DNA of 64,000 bases from Natrialba magadii ATCC 43099 (GCF_000025625.1 NC_013922.1:2790001-2854000), one strand, 5' to 3'. Shown: positions 42,640-51,673, counted from the stretch's first letter. Program-made: numbers and translations. Notes: generated by a model not told the origin, from the sequence alone.

Positions 42640-43932
42640 ATGCGGAATCTGGGACGACGGGTCGCGGCGCAGTTCGCCGTCGACCGGCGGGTACTGGCGC
42701 TCGCGTTCGCGCGGATGGCAGACGGGATCGGGAACTCGTTTCTAGTGATCGTGATTCCGCTGTACGTGGCCAGCGACGTCGTTGGCGGACCGACGTTCGG
42801 GCTGGCAGAGTCGATGATCATCGGGATCATCCTCTCGATTTTTGGCTTTCTCAACAGCAGCTTTCAGCCGTTGACGGGGCGGTTTTCGGATCGTGCCGGG
42901 AAGCGAAAGCTGTTCGTTCTGATCGGACTCGCTGGACTCGCGACGATGAACGTGGCGTATCTCTTCGCCGAATCGTACCTCTCGCTGCTCGTCATCCGCG
43001 GCTTGCAGGGAATCAGCGTCGCGTTCATCATTCCTGCGTCGGTCGCGCTGGTCAACGAACTCGCGACCACGGACGACCGCGGCGGGAACATGGGCGTCTA
43101 CAACACGTTCCGACTGATCGGCTTCGGTGCCGGCCCGGTCGTCGCGGGTGCAGTGGTCAACGCAGGACCGTACACGCTTCCGATTGGGGGGCTATCCATC
43201 TCTGGCTTCGACGCGGCGTTCTACATCGCGGCGATCACGGCGATCATCAGCTTCCTGCTCGTGACCGTGCTGATCACCGATCCCGAGTCGACGCGGGCGA
43301 ACGCGAGCGCGGATCTCGCCATTCCAGTGTGGGACCGACCGGGGCCGAACCTGCTCAATCCAATCTTCACGCTCGGCGTCGCGTCGCTGTTCATGGCGAC
43401 GGCAATCGCGCTCTTCGCGACGATCCAGCCGCAGGTCAACACCCACCTGGAGCAGGGTGCGACCTGGTTCGGCCTCCAGTTCGCGGCGTTTATCGTCGCC
43501 CAAATTCTGCTGCAGACGCCGATCGGGCGCGCTTGCGACCGCTATGGCCGGCGGCCGTTCATCGTCGTCGGGATGGGGCTGTTGATTCCGACGACGCTCG
43601 CGCAGGGGTACGTTCCAACCTCCGAGACGATGTTCGTCGCGCGACTCCTGCAGGGAATCGCCGGCGCGATGGTGTTCGCGCCGTCGCTCGCGCTCGCGGG
43701 AGACCTTGCAGGCGAGGGTGAGTCGGGTTCGAAGCTCTCGGTTCTCACGATGGCCTTCGGCTTCGGAATCGCTATCGGCCCGCTCTCTTCGGGCGCGCTG
43801 GTCGGCTACGGCTTCGAGGTGCCGTTCATCTTCGGCACTGTGCTCGCCGTGATCGGCACGGTCCTCGTCTACACGCAGATCGAGGAGACGCTGGAACAGA
43901 CACAGCCGGTGCCGTTCGTCGGGAGCGACTGA
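42640..43932 (+). CDS. MFS family transporter
   Basis: A 430-residue major facilitator with about 12 hydrophobic segments. The MFS motif A lies between segments 2 and 3 ('GRFSDRAGKRKLFVLIG', G-x-x-x-D-R-x-G-R/K-R/K) and a second copy occurs in the other half ('GRACDRYGRRPFIVVG'). Similar to multidrug or sugar efflux MFS proteins, but substrate cannot be read from the sequence. Start ATG 42640 gives MRNLGRRVAAQFAVDRRVLALA. Single gene with its own promoter region. Confidence 0.9.
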   Translation: MRNLGRRVAAQFAVDRRVLALAFARMADGIGNSFLVIVIPLYVASDVVGGPTFGLAESMIIGIILSIFGFLNSSFQPLTGRFSDRAGKRKLFVLIGLAGLATMNVAYLFAESYLSLLVIRGLQGISVAFIIPASVALVNELATTDDRGGNMGVYNTFRLIGFGAGPVVAGAVVNAGPYTLPIGGLSISGFDAAFYIAAITAIISFLLVTVLITDPESTRANASADLAIPVWDRPGPNLLNPIFTLGVASLFMATAIALFATIQPQVNTHLEQGATWFGLQFAAFIVAQILLQTPIGRACDRYGRRPFIVVGMGLLIPTTLAQGYVPTSETMFVARLLQGIAGAMVFAPSLALAGDLAGEGESGSKLSVLTMAFGFGIAIGPLSSGALVGYGFEVPFIFGTVLAVIGTVLVYTQIEETLEQTQPVPFVGSD

Positions 43933-44047
43933 GCCGCGCCAGCCGGTGCGATAGCGGGTACGGCGGCCAGAGAAGGGAGCCAAACAGGAAAACGGCGAAC
44001 GCGACGGGACGCAACGCAAAAGTACCACATGCCCGTACGATGCGACG

Positions 44048-44551
44048 ATGACGCTCTCGGAGGAGGCCACGGAACGGCTAGCCGACGTGGTGGAGCTACA
44101 GCCGACGAAAAATTCCGAGTTGCAAGACCGGTGGGAGATGGAAAGCGGCAGTGAGGTCCACCAGTACTTGGAGAACGAACTCGGCGACTACTACTTTCGC
44201 GACGACAACAGCCTGATCCGGGCGACCGCCGAGGCTGCAGATCTGGTCGACGTCGAGCCGGGGATCGAGAGCGACCCCGACGCGGAGGGTGCACCTTCCC
44301 GCGTTCGCGTACCAGAGCTGCAGGTACAGATCGTCGACGTACTCGCCGGTCCCGACGAGGAATCAGAGAGCGTCGTCTCAGTGTTACACGCGCTCCGAGA
44401 CGAGTTCGACGTCGATCCAGGCGCGGAGGACGTCCGCTCCGGCCTCCAGAGTCTGCGCCGGAAGGGTGTCGTCGAGGTAGAGTACCGGACGGTTCCGACG
44501 TTCCGACTGGCAGCACCACGAGACGAAATCGAGGTTGAGGCGGCGAACTAA
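44048..44551 (+). CDS. DUF5797-like haloarchaeal protein (winged-helix look)
   Basis: A 167-residue acidic soluble protein starting MTLSEEATERLADVVELQPTKNSELQ. It matches my memory of haloarchaeal DUF5797. The N-terminal 'RLADVVELQPTKNSELQDRWEM' and the C-terminal 'VVSVLHALRDEFDVDPG..VRSGLQSLRRKGVVEVEYRTVPTFRLA' each resemble small winged-helix units, so a DNA- or RNA-linked role is possible. Function is not established. Confidence 0.8.
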   Translation: MTLSEEATERLADVVELQPTKNSELQDRWEMESGSEVHQYLENELGDYYFRDDNSLIRATAEAADLVDVEPGIESDPDAEGAPSRVRVPELQVQIVDVLAGPDEESESVVSVLHALRDEFDVDPGAEDVRSGLQSLRRKGVVEVEYRTVPTFRLAAPRDEIEVEAAN

Positions 44552-44748
44552 GCCGACGCACTGAGACAGAGTCGGCTCATTGAGCCCGAGGTGACTCGCT
44601 GGAAGCGTATCGCTTCCGGCGCATTCGTCGCCGCAGTAGCAGTTGTTTCTCACGAGGAGGTTTGTGACCGGCCAGGGCCACAGTCGGACTCCGAGTTGGT
44701 ACACTCGTCAACAGAACACTATTGATACCGTGCTAACAAGTGTGTGGT

Positions 44749-45144
44749 ATGTCCGACGCAGTCGTCCGCCTCGATGTCCCCATCGTCGACGCGATGGCCC
44801 TCCTCGGTGCGAGTTCCGTCGCCGTTGTCGGTGGCACGCTCTTCGACACCATCCTCGGCGTCTCGCCCGTCTGGCTCGGTGTGAGTCTCTACGTGGTCTT
44901 TCTGTGTCACCGGCTAGTGCTCGCGGTCGAGCGACGCACGGGTGAAATGTACCGTGCGGACAACAGGTACTTCCACGAAGCAGTGTCCGTCCTTGTCTGG
45001 ACTCCAGTTGTGTACGGGAGCATTGGATCGTCCCAACAGATCCGTGGAACTGCCGTCGTCTGGCTCAGTATCGGGCTGTACGCCAGCTACTTGCTTTACA
45101 GGTTGGTCGTTGCCGTCGAACGAGACACGTACAGTACTGCCTGA
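44749..45144 (+). CDS. Small four-segment membrane protein (131 aa)
   Basis: Hydrophobic segments at residues ~13-33, ~38-55, ~78-95 and ~102-122. The two halves are similar: 'WLGVSLYVVFLCHRLVLAVERRTG' and 'WLSIGLYASYLLYRLVVAVERDTY', so the protein looks like an internal duplication of a two-segment hairpin. ATG at 44749 preferred over GTG at 44740. No family recognised. Confidence 0.7.
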   Translation: MSDAVVRLDVPIVDAMALLGASSVAVVGGTLFDTILGVSPVWLGVSLYVVFLCHRLVLAVERRTGEMYRADNRYFHEAVSVLVWTPVVYGSIGSSQQIRGTAVVWLSIGLYASYLLYRLVVAVERDTYSTA

Positions 45145-45151
45145 GTTTCCG

Positions 45152-46219
45152 TCAGTCACAGCCTCCCGCGTTCTGGCCTGGCCGCCGTCGCCGCCGTCGT
45201 TTCGCGAGGAGACGCTGCAACCGTTTTCCCGGGCCGCCCTCGATCGGCCAGTCCTTCGTTCGCCAGACCGGCGGCTCGGGTTCGAATTCCGGGCAGGAGC
45301 CCGAACACTCGGCCGCTGTCGGCTGACACGCCTTGGCGCTGCAGTACGGCACGAGCTGTGGTCCCTCCCGTGCGCGCAGTTCGAAGTGACGACAGTCCGG
45401 GCGCATCGTCTCGACGAACGACCGCCAGCCGCGCTCGTAGGCACGTTCCGCGAGTGCGAGTCGTTTCTCGGCTTTCGTCTCCGGCTCGACGTACTCGAAT
45501 CGCGCCGCCGACCCATCGCGCTCGCCGCCATCGGGTCGCTCGAGTATCCGCGTTCCCGGCTCGTCGACTGCGAGTTGTCTGGGATGCCAGGCTACCTCGG
45601 CCGTGAGCGCGTCCGGATCGAGCGTGAGAATGCCCGCCGCCACCGGTAGCCCCTCGAACAACGCCGGTGTGATCGTCTCGTCCGTCGCCTGGGTCGCCAC
45701 CCAGACCTCGTCCGCCAGCGCCAGCGCCACGTCGAACTCGAGTTGCGGCCCGAGCGCGCGGGCGGCGCTCGCGTCGAGGTCGGGCTTGTTCTCGATGGCG
45801 ATAATGCGCTCGATCCAGTCGGGGTAGGGCCACTTGCGGCGGATCTGGATGCGGTTGCCCTGCTTTCGCATCTCGAGAATCCCGCGGTCATCGGCCTGAT
45901 GGATCGCTTCGCGGACGTAGCGCCACGGGTAGCCGGGGTGGGGTAGCGCGTCGCGGTAGTACGCCCACTCGGTAGGCGCGTTACGGACGATATGCAAGAG
46001 GTCGCTGTCGAGGCGCTTCGCGCCGAATCGTGCTCGATTTCGGAGGCCGGTGGGGTCGCACTCGAGTACGATGGTATCCCAGCGGCGGCGTTTGGTGCCG
46101 AGTTGGCGGGCGACGATGTGGTGGGTGTCGTCGTGGCCGTGGCCGCGGTCTGGTGGCCACTCGCGTTCGGCCCAGCGACAGGTTCGGAGTTCGAAGGCGA
46201 ACTCGGAGTCAGGGGTCAT
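45152..46219 (-). CDS. DUF5787-like haloarchaeal protein, possible PD-(D/E)xK nuclease
   Basis: A 355-residue protein which I associate with haloarchaeal DUF5787. The N-terminus has 'FELRTCRWAEREWPP', a winged-helix-like part ('YVREAIHQADDRGILEMRKQGNRIQI'), and then 'IIAIENKPDLDASA' with an E-x-K core followed by 'LALADEVWVATQ', the pattern of PD-(D/E)xK nucleases. A C-terminal Cys cluster ('CSAKACQPTAAECSGSC') may bind zinc or an Fe-S cluster. The very end is Arg-rich (RRRRRRP). Nuclease activity is an inference from motif only. Confidence 0.8.
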   Translation of the reverse strand: MTPDSEFAFELRTCRWAEREWPPDRGHGHDDTHHIVARQLGTKRRRWDTIVLECDPTGLRNRARFGAKRLDSDLLHIVRNAPTEWAYYRDALPHPGYPWRYVREAIHQADDRGILEMRKQGNRIQIRRKWPYPDWIERIIAIENKPDLDASAARALGPQLEFDVALALADEVWVATQATDETITPALFEGLPVAAGILTLDPDALTAEVAWHPRQLAVDEPGTRILERPDGGERDGSAARFEYVEPETKAEKRLALAERAYERGWRSFVETMRPDCRHFELRAREGPQLVPYCSAKACQPTAAECSGSCPEFEPEPPVWRTKDWPIEGGPGKRLQRLLAKRRRRRRPGQNAGGCD

Positions 46220-46330
46220 GTGGCTGGTTTAGCGTAGAGCGCGTGTGAGTGGAGTGGAGTAGATACGTCTGGTGCGCCGGTGTCCCTACTGGTGGGCCGG
46301 CGGTACGGTGGCGTTGGATTCCTCGCCCAC

Positions 46331-46759
46331 TCAGACCGACTCGAGTTCGTCGAGGAACTCGTGGGCGTCCTCGAGAATCTCTCGGGGGCCGTCTTGTGTG
46401 ACGGTGTTGACCGCCTGCTCGTAGTCGCGCCACTGGAGGTCTCGATGCTCGTTCGAGAGCTCGGCGCTCGCCTCGAACGACTTCGCCACGAAGAGGTGAA
46501 CGGTCTTGTGGATCGTCTTGCCGTTGGCCTCGAAGACGTAGTCGTAGTCCTCACGAAAGCCATCGAGTAGTCTGAACTGGTCGATACCTGCCTCTTCCTT
46601 TATTTCGCGGATCGCCGTCTGTTGTAGCTCTTCATCTCCTTCGACACCGCCCTTCGGAAACTCCCAGTCGCCCGGGCGGCTCTTGAGTAGAAGATACTCG
46701 CGCCGGCCCCGCGTGTCGCGGAAGAGGATCGCGCCTGCGCTCGTAGCTTCGACTGCCAT
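46331..46759 (-). CDS. Nudix hydrolase, bis(5'-nucleosyl)-tetraphosphatase type
   Basis: A 142-residue Nudix protein with a complete Nudix box: 'GGVEGDEELQQTAIREIKEEAGI' (G-x5-E-x7-R-E-U-x-E-E-x-G-U). The start 'VEATSAGAILFRDTRGRREYLLLKS' and the 'GDWEFPKG' loop are typical of asymmetric Ap4A hydrolases. Substrate assignment is by overall resemblance. Single gene; ATG at 46759. Confidence 0.9.
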   Translation of the reverse strand: MAVEATSAGAILFRDTRGRREYLLLKSRPGDWEFPKGGVEGDEELQQTAIREIKEEAGIDQFRLLDGFREDYDYVFEANGKTIHKTVHLFVAKSFEASAELSNEHRDLQWRDYEQAVNTVTQDGPREILEDAHEFLDELESV

Positions 46760-46869
46760 TAACAGGGCTAATAGATGAGACGTTAAGAGAATATCGGACT
46801 GTTCGTCGCGCGTAGACGTATCTCAGCAGGTTTTTACGCGACGACCGTGGAAGAATGAACAACACCGCT

Positions 46870-47205
46870 ATGACCTTCGTCACCCGTCTCACGCTCCAGA
46901 GCGGCGATCGCGCCGCCCTCGACGGTATCGTTAACGACATCAAATCCTCCGCCGAGCGAAAGGGCGCTGCCCTCAAAGGCCCGCACTCCCATCCGCCGAA
47001 GAAAATCTCGGTCCCCCAGCCGTGTCGGCTGCACACCGACGACGACCGCCACTTCGACTCCTGGGAGTACACCGTCTTCACCCGCGAACTCGAGATCCAC
47101 GGCCACGACAATCTCGCGCGCAACATCGCCTCGCAGAACTTCCCCGACTCGGTCCATATCGAGGCCGAAGTCGAACAGATCCACGGCGCAGGTCGCGGGA
47201 ACTGA
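46870..47205 (+). CDS. uS10-like ribosomal protein paralogue
   Basis: A 111-residue protein with the S10 fold: 'FVTRLTLQSGDRAALDGIVNDIKSSAERKGAALKGPHSHPPKK' (in part) corresponds to S10 helix 1 and the G-P-x-x-x-P loop, and 'EYTVFTRELEIHGHDNLARNIASQNFPDSVHIEAEVEQ' to the second half. It is not the operon-encoded rpsJ, whose neighbours (EF-1A genes) are absent; haloarchaea carry such a second copy. The ATG at 46855 adds five residues; MTFVTRL at 46870 is the better start. Confidence 0.85.
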   Translation: MTFVTRLTLQSGDRAALDGIVNDIKSSAERKGAALKGPHSHPPKKISVPQPCRLHTDDDRHFDSWEYTVFTRELEIHGHDNLARNIASQNFPDSVHIEAEVEQIHGAGRGN

Positions 47206-47410
47206 CGAAGGAGGGGGCGTCCGACTGTTTACCGCTGTCTATCCCGCATGATTTCAGCCAGAAACAGCTCGTGCTCGGCAACATGATCAGCGGCGAGTTA
47301 GTAAGTGCAATCAGCCCGATCAAAGGCGACAGCCCGGCTGGTCATGCTGTGCTCGCGGGGTGCCTAGATAACGATACATTCGTCTTCGTGTGCCTGTTTG
47401 AAATGTTATA

Positions 47411-47890
47411 TCACTTTTCTCTCCTAACTGGGTTAGCCATTATCGATTCATTACAATCTTGAGTGTAGTCGTCAGTATTGATCGGTTCCCAAACAGGTAT
47501 CCCGTTGCCATCTGACCCAATCCAATAGGCTATCTGGATAGCATGCTCACCCAACTTTTCCTCTGACTCGAATGTTATCCAATCTTCATCGGCATCCATA
47601 CGCATATGAACACGAAATTGACTCGGCTTGTCAGGCCAGTCTTGCGAAATCCATTTCTGTTGGTCTTGTCCATTTTCCTCGCGGCCATCGATAGTATACG
47701 AATTGAAGAGGACTTCTTCGTTCTCATACTCGACACGAATATGAACGGTATGCGATTGATTGTCTACATTGACAATCTCGATACAGCTGAGAATGGGTGG
47801 ATCCCTAGGCAGCATGGAAGAGACACACCCGGAAAGCAGGCTGGCAAACAGTGGAATCGTCGCTTGGAGGGTTGTTCGACGAGATAACAT
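47411..47890 (-). CDS. Small lipoprotein in AT-rich island 2
   Basis: A 159-residue exported lipoprotein: 'MLSRRTTLQATIPLFASLLSGC' (read in part) has basic start, hydrophobic core and lipobox Cys at ~22. The mature part begins 'ILSCIEIVNVDNQSHTVHIRVEYENEEV', similar in plan to the island-1 lipoprotein ('ILSIRIFNEDETDHDVTVAVVDDDG'). Sequence is AT-rich relative to the flanking uS10-like gene. Likely expressed with the exported protein 243 bp upstream, though each may have its own promoter. Confidence 0.75.
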   Translation of the reverse strand: MLSRRTTLQATIPLFASLLSGCVSSMLPRDPPILSCIEIVNVDNQSHTVHIRVEYENEEVLFNSYTIDGREENGQDQQKWISQDWPDKPSQFRVHMRMDADEDWITFESEEKLGEHAIQIAYWIGSDGNGIPVWEPINTDDYTQDCNESIMANPVRREK

Positions 47891-48133
47891 ACTTTTATGT
47901 TTTAATGAAGTTGTATTAAAACTTCTGTAGGATCTGGATGGCTGCTATCTGCGTATCCGTACTAACCAAGATCGTTCGCCCAGTTCAGTTCACTGTAGCA
48001 AGTTCGAGTGGTCTTAAAGCACGATATTAAGACCAAATTCGCTGACGCTTCGACCTAGCCCAATCCCGCATGTGTATTTTCAATATATAATGTATGAATT
48101 ATAGTTCAATAATCGAATAATATGGTGTCTAAG

Positions 48134-49264
48134 TCAGGGTTCATAGTCTGTCACTACATTATCGATTGAGTCAGATGGATAGTCATTATCAGAGTAATGT
48201 ATAAATTCGCTTTTGATTTCCCCATCAGTAATAAATATCGATGCAGAAGAATCTACCTTAAAAATACCAGCGTTACTGACTCTACAAGTTTCGTCACCAC
48301 CTCGATCGGCATGTGAAGTTGGAGATCCATATCCATATTCTGTTTCAACAGTTTTTCCAGGGTCAGACTGATTTTCGATTGAGTCCACTTCATTATTAGA
48401 GGTGTCAACTGTTACCTCACCATATGGTCCAGATGGACTAACCCCTACTGTTATATTACTTAGGCTGTATCCACCCGACTCATTCCGATTTGGTGAGAAA
48501 TCTACTAATTCTACATCTTCAGCCGAAGTTATTGAAGGGACCCAGTTCTGTTCCACAGTTGTTGACTTATTAAGTCCACGACCGTCATCTACTGCAGAGT
48601 CCTGATCATCAAGGTATGTTCCTGGCCATACATATCCTGACAAACCGCAAGCGTACTCTATTATATCATCATCATCCGGATGGTAATCTTCACCACGATA
48701 CACGTTCATATTCATATCAATACGACCACTAACGTATTCATTACCGTCAACATCTTCACTATCTACATAGACATGATCTGCAAAATTACCTATCTCATCC
48801 CACCCATCATCAGGATCAACTGAGGCACTACCCACGGATGCCACGTTTACACCGGCGACATCTGTTTTAGCCTTCTCAACCACTTCTTCGGCACCTGATT
48901 CACCCGGGCCAAACGGCGCTGACCAGAACCGTTCCGTAGGCGATTTTTTCTTCCATTCGACATAATATGCGACAGTATCTTGCCGATTCTGCTCCTCAAA
49001 TCTTTTTTCTGAGTCAATTACGTGTACGCTCTCACCTTCAGATTTTGGTAATGAAAGAATCACATTCCGTGCATACGCTACATGTCCTTTGGTAATTCCG
49101 TCACCGTTTGGTTTGGTGATGAGCAGTCCATTTTCGGTTTCTATTGTACTCAATCCGGAATTGGACTTTGCCACACTGGTTCCAGGCACTGTACTTAGGC
49201 CTATAAGGGCTGTTCCGGTTGCAGCGATACATTCTCTCCTTCCGAATAGTCTTTCATTCTGCAT
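48134..49264 (-). CDS. Tat/Sec-exported protein, unknown function (AT-rich island 2)
   Basis: A 376-residue protein with a twin-arginine-like leader ('LFGRRECIAATGTALIGLST'), then an Asp/Asn/Ser/Tyr-rich mature region rich in predicted beta structure ('GNEYVSGRIDMNMNVYRGEDYHP', 'GYSLSNITVGVSPSGPYGEVTVD'). No domain recognised. Only a few Cys. Base composition is one of the most A/T-rich in the window, matching island 1. Probably a secreted or surface protein of strain-variable type. Confidence 0.75.
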   Translation of the reverse strand: MQNERLFGRRECIAATGTALIGLSTVPGTSVAKSNSGLSTIETENGLLITKPNGDGITKGHVAYARNVILSLPKSEGESVHVIDSEKRFEEQNRQDTVAYYVEWKKKSPTERFWSAPFGPGESGAEEVVEKAKTDVAGVNVASVGSASVDPDDGWDEIGNFADHVYVDSEDVDGNEYVSGRIDMNMNVYRGEDYHPDDDDIIEYACGLSGYVWPGTYLDDQDSAVDDGRGLNKSTTVEQNWVPSITSAEDVELVDFSPNRNESGGYSLSNITVGVSPSGPYGEVTVDTSNNEVDSIENQSDPGKTVETEYGYGSPTSHADRGGDETCRVSNAGIFKVDSSASIFITDGEIKSEFIHYSDNDYPSDSIDNVVTDYEP

Positions 49265-49342
49265 TGTGTTTGTATTATTTGAATCAAGTGTATAAAATAC
49301 TATCGGAAATAGATTCTAGTTATTAACTTAGGAAAGGGCTAA

Positions 49343-49372
49343 CAACAACCACTCTCGTGAGATAGGTTGTTG
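49343..49372. repeat. Inverted repeat at the border of AT-rich island 2
   Basis: Perfect 8-bp arms CAACAACC/GGTTGTTG with a 14-nt spacer, followed by ATTTTC. It lies ~80 bp upstream of the exported-protein gene at the junction between A/T-rich and degraded GC-rich sequence. Could be a hairpin or a regulator site. Confidence 0.5.
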
Positions 49373-49944
49373 ATTTTCAGAGCGCAGCAGCAATAGAATG
49401 TTAAATCCCACCACTATTTGTAATTTTATTAGGTTGTGTAGGAACAATTCTCTAAGACACGGTGTTAGCTTTTCTTTCGATACCACTCGATGTGGTAAGG
49501 TCCGCGGGTCGTTAGTGCGAGCGTGGCTCTCGCTGGTATTGAAGCGCACATATCCATCAGCGAACACACCATCGTCGTGGACGGCGTATTCGCGGACGAA
49601 TGCGTCGTCCTTCCAACCGTCTCGTACGCTCGAAATCCGTCGGTATAACCATTAACGACTCCCCCTTCGTGATCCGAGAGCAGGAGCCGAATCGTCGATT
49701 CGTCAATAGATTCGCCGGCACAACGTACCGCTGATCATTGCCGCGATTAACGAGCATGAACACCGGTGGCTTGTCCCCCTTGCACAAGCCACAACCGCGA
49801 CCCGCAGTCGCGCTCGCGGCCTTTCAGCCCCGACAAGACGTATATTTCTCCGATTTCTCGAGCTGAAATACGAGACACCTGTGGGTGGTCGGCGACAGTG
49901 TCACCGTTCGCGATGCCGACAACCGCCCGCTGTATATCGCTCGC

Positions 49945-50352
49945 GTCGAACGGCAGCGTTGTTGGGACGCTGACTGTTGTCCGCACCGCGAGCGGCTTCG
50001 ACTTCGAGCGAGAGTCCCGCCGACCCGTGTATTTCCGGTTTGAAAAAGGGTGCACGGAGACCGATACGACGTGCCGCGATATCCGGACCATTCACGGACC
50101 GACGCCTGCGGCTGGCTTACCGATCCTGGGTTGTTGCCGGCTGCCCGCCGAATCCAGGCACGGGCGACTGACCCGTCCGTCAAGTTCGATTCGACACGCC
50201 AATCACCGTTCAATCTCGAAATATGGTGTGGGAAAGGCCTTCTTGACAACGTTCACGTGCTTGCGGACGATCTCGGCGTGAACGTGATCGTCGAAGGCGA
50301 CGGCGACCTGTCGATTACGCTCATTCTCGTCGAACAACATACAACAGTGTGA
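49945..50352 (+). pseudogene. Frameshifted gene fragment of unknown family
   Basis: Two plus-strand frames look like one decayed gene: 'SRRPVYFRFEKGCTETDTTCRDIRTIHGP' (to ~50115), then in another frame 'PSVKFDSTRQSPFNLEIWCGKGLLDNVHVLADDLGVNVIVEG' (read in part) up to the TGA at 50350. The second part has good amphipathic pattern and haloarchaeal codon use. I cannot name the family, and cannot find the upstream end or a start codon. Confidence 0.35.
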
Positions 50353-50401
50353 CACTCTCTCAAGCCGGCACGTCTTTGACACCCCTCGACAATACCTCCC
50401 T

Positions 50402-51673
50402 ATGGTCACGAGCGACCTCGTCACACTCCGTCGAGACCTGCACCGCAAGCCCGAACCAGCCTGGCGCGAATTCTACACCACCGCGCGCATCGTCGAGGAA
50501 GTCCAGTCCCGCGTCGATCTGGACGAACTCCATATCGGCCCCGACGCCATCGTTGGCGAACACCGACTTGCCGTCCCCGACGACGCAGAAATCGCCGAGT
50601 GGTACGAGCAAGCCAGCGAGTACGATATCGACGAGGAGATTCTGTCCCAACTCGAGGGCGGCTACACGGGAGCCGTCGCGGTCCTCGAGCGCGGCGAAGG
50701 ACCGACGGTCGGCCTGCGGGTCGACATCGACGGCCTGCCACAGCCCGAATCCGAGGACGGCGAGCACGCGCCCGTCGCCGAGGGATTCCGGTCGGAACAC
50801 GACGGCGCGATGCACGCTTGCGGGCACGACGCCCACGCGACGATCGGTGTTGGCGTGCTCGAAGCAATCGCCGAAAGCGACTTTTCGGGGACGTTCAAGG
50901 TGTTCTTCCAGCCCGCAGAGGAGGTTATCGGCGGCGGAAAGTCGATGGCGACGAGCGAGCACATCCAGGATGTCGACGCGCTGCTCGCGGCCCACATCGG
51001 CCTCGATCATCCGACCGGCGAAATCGTCGCCGGCATCGACGGCTTCCTCGCGGTTTCCCACCTCGATGCGACGTTCACCGGTGCGCCGTCTCACGCGGGC
51101 GGCCACCCCGAGGAGGGACGAAACGCCGTCCAGGCGATGGCAACAGCGGTCCAGAACCTCTACAGCATCCCGCGACACAGCGACGGTCCGACGCGGATCA
51201 ACGCCGGCGTCGTCGAGGGCGGCACTGCGGCGAACGTCATCCCCGAGGAGGCCCACATCGAAGCTGAAGTTCGGGGCAAGACGACCGAACTGATGGAGTA
51301 CATGCGCTCGAACGCGCGCCGAGTGATTCGGAACGCCGCCGAGATGCACGACTGCGAGGTCGAGATCGAACTCGGTTCGGAGGCACCGAGTGCGACCAGT
51401 GATCAGGACCTCGTCTCGATTGTCAGCGAGGTCGCTGGCGAGACGGCAGGCGTCGAAAACGTCATGGAGCGCGACGAACTCGGCGGCAGCGAAGACGCGA
51501 CCTTCCTGATGCAGACGGTCCAGGACAACGGCGGCTCCGCGTGCTACATCGGCGTCGGCACGGACCACCCCGGCGGCCACCACACCGCGACGTTCGACGT
51601 GGACGAGGCGAGTCTCCAGCACGGCGTCGACGTGCTCACCGGCGCAGTCGAGCAGATCAGCCGCGACTGGTAG
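50402..51673 (+). CDS. M20 family amidohydrolase (hippurate/aminobenzoyl-glutamate hydrolase type)
   Basis: A 423-residue M20D amidohydrolase. Visible signatures: 'LRRDLHRKPEPAWREF' at the start, 'VGLRVDIDGLPQPES', the metal site 'GAMHACGHDAHATIGVG' with Cys and two His, 'VFFQPAEEVIGGGK' and the C-terminal 'GTDHPGGHHTATFDVDEASL'. The family cleaves N-acyl amino acids or aminobenzoyl-glutamate. Closest in look to AbgB-like proteins, but substrate is not settled by sequence. Single gene. Confidence 0.9.
   Translation: MVTSDLVTLRRDLHRKPEPAWREFYTTARIVEEVQSRVDLDELHIGPDAIVGEHRLAVPDDAEIAEWYEQASEYDIDEEILSQLEGGYTGAVAVLERGEGPTVGLRVDIDGLPQPESEDGEHAPVAEGFRSEHDGAMHACGHDAHATIGVGVLEAIAESDFSGTFKVFFQPAEEVIGGGKSMATSEHIQDVDALLAAHIGLDHPTGEIVAGIDGFLAVSHLDATFTGAPSHAGGHPEEGRNAVQAMATAVQNLYSIPRHSDGPTRINAGVVEGGTAANVIPEEAHIEAEVRGKTTELMEYMRSNARRVIRNAAEMHDCEVEIELGSEAPSATSDQDLVSIVSEVAGETAGVENVMERDELGGSEDATFLMQTVQDNGGSACYIGVGTDHPGGHHTATFDVDEASLQHGVDVLTGAVEQISRDW

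Larger units (their letters stand above)
49265..50401. other. 1.1 kb region without an intact gene; degraded coding sequence
   Basis: The left part (49265-49480) is A/T-rich and contains an inverted repeat (49343-49372). From ~49540 the base composition returns to GC-rich and several short frames look like broken genes: a plus-strand run 'SEHTIVVDGVFADECVVLP' that changes frame into 'INDSPFVIREQEPNRRFVNRF', a minus-strand run 'TVADHPQVSRISAREIGEIY', and the plus-strand fragment described separately. No single intact ORF covers the area. Confidence 0.5.

Noticed and set aside
47206-47410. Possible small gene after the uS10 paralogue
   Set aside because: Open frame is only a run-on of an alternative frame of the uS10-like gene; no start or conserved pattern.
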